Assembly (NCBI RefSeq): GCF_030506325.1
Contig: NZ_CP120683.1
Location: 1,550,001-1,614,000 of the forward strand
Direction: 5' to 3'
Source of the DNA: Tunicatimonas pelagia
Lineage (GTDB): Bacteria > Bacteroidota > Bacteroidia > Cytophagales > Cyclobacteriaceae
DNA: 64,000 nucleotides
This document shows, in pieces, positions 15,286 through 25,236 of this stretch. Within the stretch, counting starts at the first letter, position 1. The number at the start of each line of letters is the position of its first letter. Made by a program: the position numbers and the translations under genes. The notes under the pieces are model-generated. The model made no database searches. It worked only from the letters and a program-made list of their open reading frames with translations, and was not told where the DNA came from.

Positions 15286-18200
15286 TAGCTGCAACGACCC
15301 GTTGTTGTTGGCCACCACTAGAATATAGCCCGAAGAAGAACGCAACCATGCCAGTTTGCGAACATCACCCGGAACATAGAAACCACTTTCAGCCGGTGAG
15401 AGCGGATCAAAACTACCCTGACCATCGCCCAGCATCACTAGACCAGTACCCGCGTCCAAGCGGGGCGTTCGGGTTTCTACGCTATGAAGGTTACCAGCCA
15501 AAATAATATCCAAATGTTTATCCTGATTTACATCAGCGAGTAAAATATCGCGCACCGCAGAAAATTGAGCTTCGCTCGCTAGAGGCTTTATGGTCGTAAT
15601 CTTACCATCCTGAATAGTTGCCCACGATGAGCTAAACGTTTGTGCCGAGTAATGTTCTGCTTGCTCTAGTTCAGCTTCGCCGATGAGTTGAGATAAAGTG
15701 GCTTGGGCGTAAGAATCGTAATTGGTAAACTTCTTTTTTACTTCCGGTAGTTGCTGATACATTCGGTCTCGTTCTTCAGTAGTGTAAAGTTTACCGTTCT
15801 GATAATAACCAAACAGCAAATCGGTAGAACCATTGGCATCAAAATCATCAGCATACATCTCGAAAGGTGATTGAGTAGAGGCTGAGTAGCGATAGTTTAA
15901 GCCCACATTACCCATCACCAGTTCGTCGGTACCATCCTGATTCCAATCGGAAGCAGCTAAACTAAACCACCAACCAGTAGATGCCAAACTATCAGAACTG
16001 AGTAATTTTAGTTGACTATCTTCGTTCGTGAATATTGTGGGTGATATCCACGTTCCTACCACTGCCAAAGCAGGTAATTCGTAGTTATCTAGCTCGATCC
16101 ACTGAGCGTCTGTAATTAACTCAGCTTGCTTGAGATCGGGTAACCAAGTATCGGTTACACCCCGGAATGTACCTTGATTATTTTCCAGTAAATAGCTGCG
16201 AGCAGGTGCCGGATATTTTCCCGGAATTGTGTACCCACCCACAAATAAATCCTGATCGCCATCACTGTCAAAATCACTTGCAGCTACGCAGGTTCCAAAG
16301 GAAAGCATATCAGGCAGCGCTTTGTTAGCCCACCGGAAATTTCCTTTGCCATCATTTAGGTACAAATGATCCTGTAAACCTTCATCGTCCACCGCGTATT
16401 CGTTGCTTCCATTAACTACGTATAAGTCAGTGTCCTGATCGCCGTCGGCATCGAAGAATAGAGCATCAGTTGCCTCACTAGCAGCGTGTTGCTGCCAGGG
16501 TTGGCTACGCGCAGAAGTAAATCCTCCAGAAGCAGTCTGAATAAATAACGAACCAGATTGCCCGCTGGCTCCGCCTACAAAAAAGTCGTCTAGCCCATCG
16601 CCATTTACATCCGCCGTTGCTAGTGCTGGCCCAAAATCAGATAGCTTGTGAGGCAACAGAAACTCCCGATCAAAGTCGTCGAATTCTGATTCCTGGTGAC
16701 GAAATGATAGATTCATTTGCTCAGTAATTTCTTCAAAAAGCGGGGTGCTAGTTACTTTAGAAGTAACCGAAACTGATGTAGCATTTTGGTATGAAAGCGT
16801 GAGAGTTTGATTCACTTTAACTTCATTCAAGGTTTGGCTCAAACCATCGGGCCAGATGATTTGTAAGCTATCAACTGGTTCATTGCCTAAACCGAAATGA
16901 AGGATAGGTTCTACTGAAGATTGGTAGCCCCGCGTAGGCTGCAACTGTCGCAGTTGAGATTTTTTTGCTTGATATACCATTACCTTCGCTCCAATCCCAA
17001 AGGGATTAGCAGCATTACCCCTAAGTTTTATTTTCAAATAAGAGTTACGCTCCGCCGGAGGACGGTTACGATAAATCGTAGCAAAATTGTCTAAATTGTT
17101 GATGACCAAATCCAGGTAACCATCATTATTCAGATCGGCGTAGGCTGCCCCGTTAGAGAAAGTTGCTTCTCCTAACCCCCAGGAATTACCGACACTCTCA
17201 AATGTTAAATCACCTTGGTTATGATAAAGATAATTCGCGATTTTCTGAGAGGGCATCTGGTTGAGTAGTGATTGAGCGGCTGGTTCGTTTAAATCCACAA
17301 AGCGGGCATTCATGGCTTCTAGTTCCTGATCAATACCCGCTACAAAATCGTTGTTAAGCACATCTTTACGCAAGCCGTTGGTGATGAATAAATCCTGCCA
17401 ACCGTCGTTATCCATGTCGGCAAATAGCGGTGCCCAGCTCCAATCGGTTTGATCTACCCCGGCCAAACGGGCAATATTGCTAAATGCTGCTGATTTTGCG
17501 TTAGCATTGGGTGGAAGCGGAGTATTCAGTTGCAAGCTATTGTACATATACTGAAAGTGGTAGCCCTTTTCTACAAAATCCCAAAATTTAGCATCGCTAA
17601 TACCCGCTAGGTTAGCTTTCTGCCGATACTGATCGGGAGCGGCCATATCTACCACCGCAATATCGAGCCAGAGATCGTTGTTGAAATCTGCCATATCTAC
17701 GCCCATCCCGAAAAAGGAAATTTGCTGAGTAGCTTGGTGAATTGATTCGGTAAACGTCCCATCTTGGTTATTTAAATAGAGATAATCATGTTCGTAAAAA
17801 TCGTTAGCTACGTAAATGTCATCCCAACCATCCTGATTAACATCGCCTACGGTGAGCCCCAGCCCGTAGCTATGTTGGGTTCCGATAATTCCGGCCTGTT
17901 CGCTAACATCCGTAAATTTTCCACCATCATTTCGGTATAGCTTATCGCCTACGTAGGGATCACGTTGGTTCGATTTAGCAAGCACTCGCCCGGTATAGGT
18001 CTCCATGCCGTGGTTAACCAGAAACATATCCAGATCACCGTCGCGGTCGTAATCAAAAAAAGCAGCTTGGATGGAGTAGCCCGGATCGTTAAGACCGTAT
18101 TCTTCGGCTTGTTCTAAGAAAGCACCGTTTTTCTGATTGATATAGAGCAAGTTCTCTCGGTTTTCCGGCTTAAAGTTACCCGAACGACTTACGTAAATAT

Positions 18201-18651
18201 CCAGCCAACCATCGGCATTTACGTCAGCCATCACTACTCCGGTACACCAGCTATTGCTACCCGATGGCAAAATATTAGCAGCAATGGAAATGTCCTCAAA
18301 CTGGAACGAAGCCGACCCTCGGTTACCCTGATTACGATAAAGTTTGTTGGAAACCATATTACCCGTGAAGAACAGGTCAGTTTTGCCATCGTTATCAATA
18401 TCTCCGGCAGCTACACCCCCACCGTTGTAGAAGTATTGGTAGAGTAAAATGTTACGAAAACGGTTTTCAGCCACTTCGTTAATGAAATAGATACCGGTTT
18501 GTTCCGACGTCAGCTTTTCAAACGTAGGATTCACGGGAAGAGAAGGCTCTACTTCAGCCTGCTCAGCCAAAGGCGTATTCGTAGATTCGGTGCTGCACGC
18601 AGATAGAATAATAGCGGATAAAAAAGTGTAAAGAATAGACTTCAGGCGCAT
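15262..18651 (-). CDS. FG-GAP/VCBS repeat lipoprotein with ASPIC/UnbV domain (CRTAC1-like)
   Basis: A 1129-residue lipoprotein (signal ending LSAC, Cys19). It contains many integrin-type FG-GAP/VCBS repeats with calcium-binding DxDxDG loops (GDIDNDGKTDLFF, VNADGWLDIYV, DYDRDGDLDMF). An ASPIC/UnbV domain lies near the middle (about residues 530-620, ANPFGIGAKVMVYQ and HFGLGNEPVDSLQIIWPDG). A second propeller-like repeat set follows. Such proteins commonly accompany SusC/SusD pairs in marine Bacteroidota and probably act at the cell surface in glycan binding, though the exact role is not established. It lies 93 bases downstream of susD on the same strand. Confidence 0.9.
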   Translation of the reverse strand: MRLKSILYTFLSAIILSACSTESTNTPLAEQAEVEPSLPVNPTFEKLTSEQTGIYFINEVAENRFRNILLYQYFYNGGGVAAGDIDNDGKTDLFFTGNMVSNKLYRNQGNRGSASFQFEDISIAANILPSGSNSWCTGVVMADVNADGWLDIYVSRSGNFKPENRENLLYINQKNGAFLEQAEEYGLNDPGYSIQAAFFDYDRDGDLDMFLVNHGMETYTGRVLAKSNQRDPYVGDKLYRNDGGKFTDVSEQAGIIGTQHSYGLGLTVGDVNQDGWDDIYVANDFYEHDYLYLNNQDGTFTESIHQATQQISFFGMGVDMADFNNDLWLDIAVVDMAAPDQYRQKANLAGISDAKFWDFVEKGYHFQYMYNSLQLNTPLPPNANAKSAAFSNIARLAGVDQTDWSWAPLFADMDNDGWQDLFITNGLRKDVLNNDFVAGIDQELEAMNARFVDLNEPAAQSLLNQMPSQKIANYLYHNQGDLTFESVGNSWGLGEATFSNGAAYADLNNDGYLDLVINNLDNFATIYRNRPPAERNSYLKIKLRGNAANPFGIGAKVMVYQAKKSQLRQLQPTRGYQSSVEPILHFGLGNEPVDSLQIIWPDGLSQTLNEVKVNQTLTLSYQNATSVSVTSKVTSTPLFEEITEQMNLSFRHQESEFDDFDREFLLPHKLSDFGPALATADVNGDGLDDFFVGGASGQSGSLFIQTASGGFTSARSQPWQQHAASEATDALFFDADGDQDTDLYVVNGSNEYAVDDEGLQDHLYLNDGKGNFRWANKALPDMLSFGTCVAASDFDSDGDQDLFVGGYTIPGKYPAPARSYLLENNQGTFRGVTDTWLPDLKQAELITDAQWIELDNYELPALAVVGTWISPTIFTNEDSQLKLLSSDSLASTGWWFSLAASDWNQDGTDELVMGNVGLNYRYSASTQSPFEMYADDFDANGSTDLLFGYYQNGKLYTTEERDRMYQQLPEVKKKFTNYDSYAQATLSQLIGEAELEQAEHYSAQTFSSSWATIQDGKITTIKPLASEAQFSAVRDILLADVNQDKHLDIILAGNLHSVETRTPRLDAGTGLVMLGDGQGSFDPLSPAESGFYVPGDVRKLAWLRSSSGYILVVANNNGSLQLFRAMIDD

Positions 18652-18744
18652 AGGTTAGAGATTCACCACTTAAGCTACGAAAGATAAAACAAAAAAAGGG
18701 AAAGAGCCGTCTGCCCCTCCCCTTCTGACAAATCAAAATAGATT

Positions 18745-20337
18745 CTATTCAAAAGCCTGATTGATATCGGTTTCGTAATCCGGAATTTCGGAATAGAACG
18801 GACTGTCCCAAGGAACTGCCGAACCACCTCGGTCACCAGCGGGAATATCCATTCGTAACCCTTGTAGGTAATACAAGCGATCACCTTCAAAAGCCATTTC
18901 TTTAAATCGCTCCAGATGAATAGCATTCTCCAGATCGCTACCCGCATAATCGCCGATACCCGCGCGGTTGCGTACAGCGTTTAAATCAGCCGTAGCTCCC
19001 GCCACATCGCCACTTTGTGCCCGAATAATAGCTCGGAGCAAATGCATATCTGCTAACCGAAGAATAGGCAAGTTGGTAACTCGATCTCCCGCTCGGTAGT
19101 AGCGATTATTCCACACGTAAGCTTCGGTAGTGGCAAAGTTACCGTTGGGTTCAGGGTAAATATTGTCCGCAATGGTATCGGTCTGAGCTGATGAGAGCAA
19201 CCGTAGGAACAACTGATTGAATCGCTTATCGGTAATTGCCTCGGGAGTTAAATTACCAGCTGCGTCTTCCCACCCAACTTGCTGAAGGAAGCTAGTACTC
19301 GCAATTATATGTCGATTTTGGTTAGTTTCCGGTCCACTCGCCTGACGGTTACTAGCATTATAATTCTGGAAGCGATTAGGGTGTTTCCAGTTACTAGAGC
19401 CTCCCAAACCGTCTCCGGTCCAAAGAGCGTAGTACCAGATTACTTCACTCCCCCGCTCAATACCCGTTTTGTTAAAGGCTTCAATGGGGTCTTCATCTAA
19501 CGTATAGTCACCACCGTTTTGGTCAATTACAAAGTTTAGCTCGGCGAGTGCTTCATCACGCATTTCGGGTCCCATATGAAAGAGCACCTTCGCTAGTAAG
19601 GCAGCAGCAGCAAACTTATTGGCCCGTCCGTCGGCGTAAGATGGGTTATGTACTCCTTCTTCGTAGCGCTCGGGAAGTAAGTCTTTAGCCGCTCGCAAAT
19701 CTTCAACGATTAGCCCATACAGGTCATTGGTAGAAGCTAGCTCGGAAGTAATTGCTTCATCAAAATTATCAGCCTGCTCAATACGAAACGGGATTCGTTT
19801 TTCATCGCTCGGGTACGGGGGCATATAAATGCGAGTTATCCAGTAGTAAGCGTAGGCACGAACAAAGTGTAGTTCACCGGCAATCCGGTCTACTTCATCT
19901 TGCCTTCCTTCACTAGCCAAAGGCCTCCCGTTATTCTCTTCTACAAAGTCGAGGCCGCCGTTGGCTAAACCTACCGCGAAGTAACCGCTGTTAAATACGC
20001 CATTGTCAAAGATGCCTATCGGAACATCGGTAACTCGGGCGTACATATCTTCCGAATCTCCGTTGGGTTCAAATCCGGCCGAAGGTGGGGCAATATTTAC
20101 TCCGTCGGCAAATAACTCGCCCGCCATCCGGCCGTGAGCAAATATAGTTCGATTGCCACCGTTGCCTGATAGTGCGTAATAAGCACCGATAGGCGCTTTT
20201 TCAAAGTCAGCCAAGGTCAACCAAGGGTCTTCTACCGGACGCTCTAATTCAAAGAACTCTTCGTTATCGCAAGCTGATGAGAAGATCAGCAGTACGAAAA
20301 CTGTAAATGATAAACTTATATATTTTGTGTAATTCAT
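18745..20337 (-). CDS. SusD/RagB family glycan-binding surface lipoprotein
   Basis: A 530-residue lipoprotein (FSSAC, Cys23). CDNEEFFE after the cysteine is acidic, like a Bacteroidota lipoprotein export signal, which implies surface exposure. The N-terminal SusD-like part (LTLADFEKAPIGAYYALSG), TPR-like helices (ELHFVRAYAYYWITRIY) and the C-terminal RagB part (NLPILRLADMHLLRAIIRAQ, LNAVRNRAGI, ERFKEMAFEGDRLYYLQ) are all present at normal length. It caps the SusC transporter and captures oligosaccharides. It is 12 bases downstream of susC, so they are co-transcribed. Confidence 0.95.
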   Translation of the reverse strand: MNYTKYISLSFTVFVLLIFSSACDNEEFFELERPVEDPWLTLADFEKAPIGAYYALSGNGGNRTIFAHGRMAGELFADGVNIAPPSAGFEPNGDSEDMYARVTDVPIGIFDNGVFNSGYFAVGLANGGLDFVEENNGRPLASEGRQDEVDRIAGELHFVRAYAYYWITRIYMPPYPSDEKRIPFRIEQADNFDEAITSELASTNDLYGLIVEDLRAAKDLLPERYEEGVHNPSYADGRANKFAAAALLAKVLFHMGPEMRDEALAELNFVIDQNGGDYTLDEDPIEAFNKTGIERGSEVIWYYALWTGDGLGGSSNWKHPNRFQNYNASNRQASGPETNQNRHIIASTSFLQQVGWEDAAGNLTPEAITDKRFNQLFLRLLSSAQTDTIADNIYPEPNGNFATTEAYVWNNRYYRAGDRVTNLPILRLADMHLLRAIIRAQSGDVAGATADLNAVRNRAGIGDYAGSDLENAIHLERFKEMAFEGDRLYYLQGLRMDIPAGDRGGSAVPWDSPFYSEIPDYETDINQAFE

Positions 20338-20349
20338 AATGACAGATAA

Positions 20350-23300
20350 TTAGAATGAAAATGTTGCTCCAACGTTCCAGCTACGCACCTGGGGTAAGGT
20401 AGTACCAACCCAACCCTGTCCTAAGTTCCGGTTCCCCCCAATATTTACTACTTCGGGATCGTAACCGTCAAACTCGGTAATCGTAAACAGATTATTAGCT
20501 GATACATACACTCGGATACCGCTCATATTCAATCGCTCCATCAGGCTAGCCGGAAGATTATAAGCCAATTGTAAGGTTCGCATCCGAACAAAATCGCCAC
20601 GTTTCAAAAATTTATCGTGTACTTGTCCAGATCGCTGATTATCAAAGCGTTGTTCAGCAACTATTTCATTTCCTGCCTCATCAGTTTCTCCAGTTGGCAC
20701 ATCATAGCGATGGTTCCAGGTTAGTTGGGGCCACTCAGCATTGGGGTTACCCTCTGTCCAAGTATTTCCTACAATATCTTGTCTCAGAATACTTCTTCCG
20801 TTTCCGATGTAGGATCGGGCTCGCTCGGCATTATCGTAGATATAGTTTCCTCCGGAGAACACCAGTACTGCCGACAGCTCTAGCCCTTTGTAGCGAAAGT
20901 TGTTCGTCAGACCACCGAAGAAAGTAGGTAGCCCGGTTTTATCTGTTTGGTCGAAGAGATGATCGCGCAGATTAGCCCGGGTGGCTGGAAGTACATTTCC
21001 GGTACGAACCCTTTCGCCCGTTTCCCGGAACTGCTCTAGATCCATTTCGTAGATCAGTTCATATCCACCTGTCGGATCAATTCCGGCATATTCAGCCAAC
21101 CTGAAGTAACCTAAAGATTCACCTACGGTGGTTACTAAACCATTACTGCGGACATTATAGAGCTCTTCATCTTCACCTCCAGTAAGTTTCAGCACCTCGT
21201 TTTGGTTAGTAGTTAAGTTGAAACTACTAGACCACTGAAAACCGCCTCGATCAATGTTAATGGTATTTAGCGTAATTTCTAGTCCCTGATTACGCAGATC
21301 ACCAATATTATCGAAGACAGTTGGATTGTTGCTCCAAATACCGGAAGACTGAGGTACTTGCACCGCTAACAATAGATCAAAGGCATCTTGTAGATAATAG
21401 CCTACCGAACCGCTAATCCGATTCCCATATAACTCGAAATCAAGACCAACATCATAAGCATTAGTTGTTTCCCACAGTAGATCGGGATTTCCAATCCTAT
21501 TTAGTAGATCACCAGCCCCTACGTCGCCATAACGACCCCAACCAGTGTAACCAGTTTCGGTTGCTAGTTGGTCAATTGCCGAATTTCCGGTTTGCCCGAA
21601 GCTAGCTCGCAGTTTCAGAAACTCTACCGGAGTTATATTTTGCATAAAACTTTCGTCAGAAATAATCCATCCGGCTGAAGCAGCTAAGAAGTTGTTCCAG
21701 CGATTTTCGGGAGTAAAGAGGGAAGGCGCATCCCGCCGGAAGCTAAAGCCCAGCAGGTAACGATCCATCAGCTTATAATTAAAGCGGCCAAAGAAGCCTC
21801 TAAAATATTGCTCGCCACCTAATCCATTAGAAACCCGCTGCACATCACCAGGTGAACCTAAATCTTGGGCTTCGCCAAATAGCTCCTGCGCTTCGGTATT
21901 ACGACGGCGGGCTTGCTGCTCGGTTGATTCAGCTCCAGCTACCAAGTTGATATTATGGATACTGCCAAAGTCGCGGTTCCAGGTACCGTACAGGTTATAG
22001 TTTAACCGTCGAAAAGTATTCGACGCATCAAAAGCGTATTTACTATTTTCTCGGATTACCGTATTTCCCCACTCGATGGTGCTGGTCTGCCGATAGTCAA
22101 AGGATAGCTCAGAGCGTAATGATAATCCCTTCACAAATGGAATCTTGTAATCTAGATTCAACCCACCGATAGCTCGGTAGACTTCCGTATCGTTAATATA
22201 GTTGTCCCGATTGATGGTAGCTCGCAAGTTCCTACCAGAAAGAGGGTCAAATAAAATAGGATTACCTTCGGGATCACGAATGGTGGGGTGAAATACCGGG
22301 AAAATAGGCAGAGCGTTTGAGTTAGCCATATTATAGCCACCTCGAGCGAGGTTAGCGTTGCCTCCGGGTCCACCAGAATTCGGGGCTGTCTGGTTGTTGC
22401 TGTAGCTTAGAGCAATACGAGAACCTACTGAAAAACTCTGAGCAGGATAAAAATCTACGTTAGCCCGCGTAGAATATCTTCGCAAACGATGCCCTTCCAA
22501 AATACTGTTATCTTCTCGGTAATTACCCGATAGATAATAGTTTGTTTTTTCAGTAGCATTAGAGGTAGATAAGTTTACATCTATAAAGCTACCTTGCCGC
22601 AGAGCTTCATCAAACCAGTTGGTATTCGCAATCTGACTACGGTCCAGTATCGCCGTTGGGTCGCGGGCATCATTGAGTAGCGCATTGGGGTCAAATTCTG
22701 GCAAACCTCGATTGGCTCGAGCCTCATCTACCAAACTTAACCAAGTCGGTCCATCTACAAAACCAATCTCTTCGGGGCCGCGCACCGGATTAGTAATACC
22801 GTAATTTACGCTCAAGTCGGTAGTACCTTTTCCGCCTTTACCAGATTTGGTAGTGACAATGATTACTCCATTGGCACCTCGCGAACCATAAATTGCGGTA
22901 GCCGAAGCATCCTTCAGCACCTCAATCGACTCAATATCATTAGGGTTAATAGTAGCGAGTGGGTTCAGATTACCACCATTACCTGCCCCACGACCAAGAC
23001 CACCAAGACCTTCGCCACCTTGACTGGTTAAAATCATTCCGTCGATAATCCATAGCGGCTCAGTACCAGATGAAATGGAATTTGTCCCCCGAATCAATAC
23101 CCGAGTTGGAGCACCCGGCACTCCTGAGGTTGAAGATACTTGCACCCCGGCAGCTTGCCCTTGTAACGCTTGGTCTAGCGAAGGTGCAGCTTTAAAGTTA
23201 CTAAGCTCTTCGGCCTTTACCGTAGAAATAGCCCCGGTCACGTCCCGTTTCATTTGGGTTCCGTAGCCGACTACTACGACTTCAGATAGACTTTTAATAT

Positions 23301-23598
23301 CTGGAGCCAAGCTGATATCAATCGTAGACTGATTGCCTACAGTCACTTCCTCGGTTTCATAGCCCACTGAGCTAAATACCAATACTGCTTCCGGGCCAGG
23401 AACCGCAATACTGTAGTTTCCATCAACATCAGTAACTGTACCTTGGTTGGTTCCCTTTACCAGTACGTTCACCCCAGGTAATTGGGTGTCATCACTTAAA
23501 TCAGTAATCGTACCCGATACGGTTCGGCTCTGCGCCAGTACCATTTGCTGAGGTAGTAGGAAGATACCCAGCAATAGTAAGTAAAAAGTTAATCTCAT
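20350..23598 (-). CDS. SusC/RagA family TonB-linked outer membrane transporter
   Basis: A 1082-residue protein with a signal peptide (LLLLGIFLLPQQMVLAQ). A carboxypeptidase-regulatory-like domain (about 25-100, VSGTITDLSDDTQLPGVNVL) comes first, then a VVVVGYGTQMKRDVTGAIST linker, a plug with SusC signatures (IRGTNSISSGTEPLWIIDG, ESIEVLKDASATAIYGSRGA) and a 22-strand type barrel ending in SWNVGATFSF. It imports oligosaccharides captured by the adjacent SusD. It lacks an STN domain, so it is not linked to an anti-sigma factor; control by the divergent LacI regulator is more likely. Confidence 0.95.
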   Translation of the reverse strand: MRLTFYLLLLGIFLLPQQMVLAQSRTVSGTITDLSDDTQLPGVNVLVKGTNQGTVTDVDGNYSIAVPGPEAVLVFSSVGYETEEVTVGNQSTIDISLAPDIKSLSEVVVVGYGTQMKRDVTGAISTVKAEELSNFKAAPSLDQALQGQAAGVQVSSTSGVPGAPTRVLIRGTNSISSGTEPLWIIDGMILTSQGGEGLGGLGRGAGNGGNLNPLATINPNDIESIEVLKDASATAIYGSRGANGVIIVTTKSGKGGKGTTDLSVNYGITNPVRGPEEIGFVDGPTWLSLVDEARANRGLPEFDPNALLNDARDPTAILDRSQIANTNWFDEALRQGSFIDVNLSTSNATEKTNYYLSGNYREDNSILEGHRLRRYSTRANVDFYPAQSFSVGSRIALSYSNNQTAPNSGGPGGNANLARGGYNMANSNALPIFPVFHPTIRDPEGNPILFDPLSGRNLRATINRDNYINDTEVYRAIGGLNLDYKIPFVKGLSLRSELSFDYRQTSTIEWGNTVIRENSKYAFDASNTFRRLNYNLYGTWNRDFGSIHNINLVAGAESTEQQARRRNTEAQELFGEAQDLGSPGDVQRVSNGLGGEQYFRGFFGRFNYKLMDRYLLGFSFRRDAPSLFTPENRWNNFLAASAGWIISDESFMQNITPVEFLKLRASFGQTGNSAIDQLATETGYTGWGRYGDVGAGDLLNRIGNPDLLWETTNAYDVGLDFELYGNRISGSVGYYLQDAFDLLLAVQVPQSSGIWSNNPTVFDNIGDLRNQGLEITLNTINIDRGGFQWSSSFNLTTNQNEVLKLTGGEDEELYNVRSNGLVTTVGESLGYFRLAEYAGIDPTGGYELIYEMDLEQFRETGERVRTGNVLPATRANLRDHLFDQTDKTGLPTFFGGLTNNFRYKGLELSAVLVFSGGNYIYDNAERARSYIGNGRSILRQDIVGNTWTEGNPNAEWPQLTWNHRYDVPTGETDEAGNEIVAEQRFDNQRSGQVHDKFLKRGDFVRMRTLQLAYNLPASLMERLNMSGIRVYVSANNLFTITEFDGYDPEVVNIGGNRNLGQGWVGTTLPQVRSWNVGATFSF

Positions 23599-23830
23599 AG
23601 GTTTACATTTTTGTTAATATGAAGTATAGATAGTTAGGTAAAAACTATGTTGAGACGTACCACAGAAAAAGGCATAAACAACCAAGTAGGTAGTTTCTGA
23701 AGCCCTGCATGAAAGTATAGGTGCATAGTTTTTAAGTTTGGCTAATGTAGTACTGTCTACTGATTTACCCCCTCGTAATATAAATATGCAGCAAAAAAAC
23801 CAACCGGAAGGAGCCTTAAATTGTTATAAT

Positions 23831-23838
23831 CAAATCTA
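23831..23838 (-). promoter_or_regulatory. Candidate -7 box for the susC operon
   Basis: On the minus strand the sequence reads TAGATTTG, matching the TAnnTTTG -7 consensus of Bacteroidota primary sigma promoters. A TTG lies about 25 bases further upstream, a little wide of the usual -33 spacing. It would give a leader of over 200 bases. Confidence 0.3.
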
Positions 23839-23896
23839 ATATTCTTAAAAAAAATGGAAAAGGCAATGATAATCTTTTACTATAGATATAAATTTT

Positions 23897-23916
23897 TACC
23901 GGAAACGTATCCGGTA
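23897..23916. promoter_or_regulatory. 20-bp palindromic LacI-type operator candidate
   Basis: TACCGGA (23897-23903) and TCCGGTA (23910-23916) form a perfect 7-bp inverted repeat around AACGTA, with a central CG step. The size and central CG are typical of LacI/PurR-family operators. It lies about 105 bases upstream of the lacI-type start and about 300 bases upstream of susC, so it could control one or both. Confidence 0.5.
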
Positions 23917-24020
23917 TTGCTAATTTTATAATTATCTAAATAATCGCGTTAGTTCATTGCGAACTCATTACTTATCCCTAACTTTAATAAGCACCGTACT
24001 TTATCTTTATCTGGGTAATT

Positions 24021-25046
24021 GTGAAAAGTGAATCTACTACCATCAGGGATATTGCCCATTTTCTAAACATCTCCGCATCTACTGTTTCTCGGGCACTTAA
24101 TAACCACCACGAGGTTAGTCAAAAAACCAGACAAGCCGTGCTTAAGGCTGCCAAAGAACTAAATTACCAACCCAATGCATTAGCAATTGGACTAGTAAAA
24201 AACCGCACCAATACCTTAGGTGTGCTTATGCCCGATATTACTCAACCTTTTTATAGTTCGGCAATTAGCGGTATTGAGTATGTAGCCGTTGAACGAGGTT
24301 ACTATGTGCTTATTTGTCAATCTGACGAGTCGTACCAAAAAGAGATGAGCCTAATGAGTATGCTAAATAAGCATCGGATTGATGGCCTTATTATTTGCCC
24401 TGCCACTACTACTGCCCGTTACCAGCACCTTCGAGCGGTTAGCCAAAATACTCCTTTGGTACAGTTCGACCGGATAGTGGAAAAAATTGAATCACACAAA
24501 GTAGTATCTGATGATTATCAAGGTGCCTATGAAGTTGTCAATCACCTAGTTCAGTGTGGTTACCGAAGAATAGCGCATATTGCTGGGCCTAAGCAACTTT
24601 CTATTAGCAAAAACCGAATGAGAGGTTATATAGACGCTCTCAGAAATGCCCAGCACCCAGTGCAAGAACAGTATATCCGAACGTGCACTTTAGCCAAAGA
24701 CCATATGCGCGAGTGTACCGAAAGGTTATTAAACTTGCCTGAACCACCTGATGCTATCTTTGCCGTAAATGACCCTACTGCCTTAGAAGTGATGTACGTA
24801 GCTAAACGACGTAAACTCGCCATTCCTGAAGATATTGCCATTGCTGGTTTCGATGACCAGTCTCTAACGGCTTACCTTGATCCATCACTCACCACAGTTG
24901 CTCAGCCTTCATTTGCTATGGGCAAGACCGCTGCCGAACTGCTTATTGCCCAGATTGAATCTAATAATAATACTGAGATTCTATTTGAGAAAAAAATATT
25001 TAATACCAGCTTGGTTATTCGGGATTCTTCCAAAAAGCAGTGTTAA
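24021..25046 (+). CDS. LacI family transcriptional regulator
   Basis: A 341-residue protein starting at a GTG. Residues 6-55 form the LacI HTH (TTIRDIAHFLNISASTVSRA, then NYQPNALAIGL hinge helix). A periplasmic-binding-protein-like effector domain follows (NTLGVLMPDITQPFYSSAI, DDYQGAYEVVNHLVQCGYRR, IAIAGFDDQ). It would bind a sugar and release or bind the operator candidate in the preceding gap. Divergent placement from susC points to control of the SusCD/ASPIC/lyase locus. A CcpA-like global role is less likely given the local context. Confidence 0.9.
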   Translation: MKSESTTIRDIAHFLNISASTVSRALNNHHEVSQKTRQAVLKAAKELNYQPNALAIGLVKNRTNTLGVLMPDITQPFYSSAISGIEYVAVERGYYVLICQSDESYQKEMSLMSMLNKHRIDGLIICPATTTARYQHLRAVSQNTPLVQFDRIVEKIESHKVVSDDYQGAYEVVNHLVQCGYRRIAHIAGPKQLSISKNRMRGYIDALRNAQHPVQEQYIRTCTLAKDHMRECTERLLNLPEPPDAIFAVNDPTALEVMYVAKRRKLAIPEDIAIAGFDDQSLTAYLDPSLTTVAQPSFAMGKTAAELLIAQIESNNNTEILFEKKIFNTSLVIRDSSKKQC

Positions 25047-25062
25047 TAAAAAATCTTCCTTG

Positions 25063-25158
25063 CCCCCTTTTTCTAAGGGGGAGGTAACGAATAGTTATAA
25101 TTACGCTCAATATGCGAGCCAAATATATTAAAGCATATATTCCCCTTTCGTAAAAGGG
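25063..25158. repeat. Two C-run/G-run hairpins downstream of the lacI-type gene
   Basis: CCCCCTT (25063-25069) pairs with AAGGGGG (25075-25081), and CCCTTT (25143-25148) pairs with AAAGGG (25153-25158). The first lies 16 bases after the regulator stop and could terminate it. The pair resembles a small REP-like or MITE-like element with C/G-rich ends. Confidence 0.5.
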
Positions 25159-25236
25159 ATTATGGGGATTTAATGTTCGCTAGCAAGAACGCAATATTGA
25201 TCTAATGTTAGTAGAGGATATTCCGATAAACTTCTA

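Larger units (their letters stand above)
23599..24020. other. Divergent control region between susC and the lacI-type gene
   Basis: This 422-base AT-rich gap has no plausible gene. It separates susC (leftward) from the LacI-type gene (rightward). It contains a 20-bp palindromic operator candidate at 23897-23916 and a Bacteroidota-like -7 element candidate for susC at 23831-23838. A TAAGTTTG at 23733-23740 is a rightward -7-like match but lies nearly 290 bases from the regulator start. Confidence 0.5.

Noticed and set aside
18675-18947. A 90-residue minus-strand ORF
   Set aside because: It is a shifted-frame read of the 3' end of the SusD gene and has no coherent family pattern.
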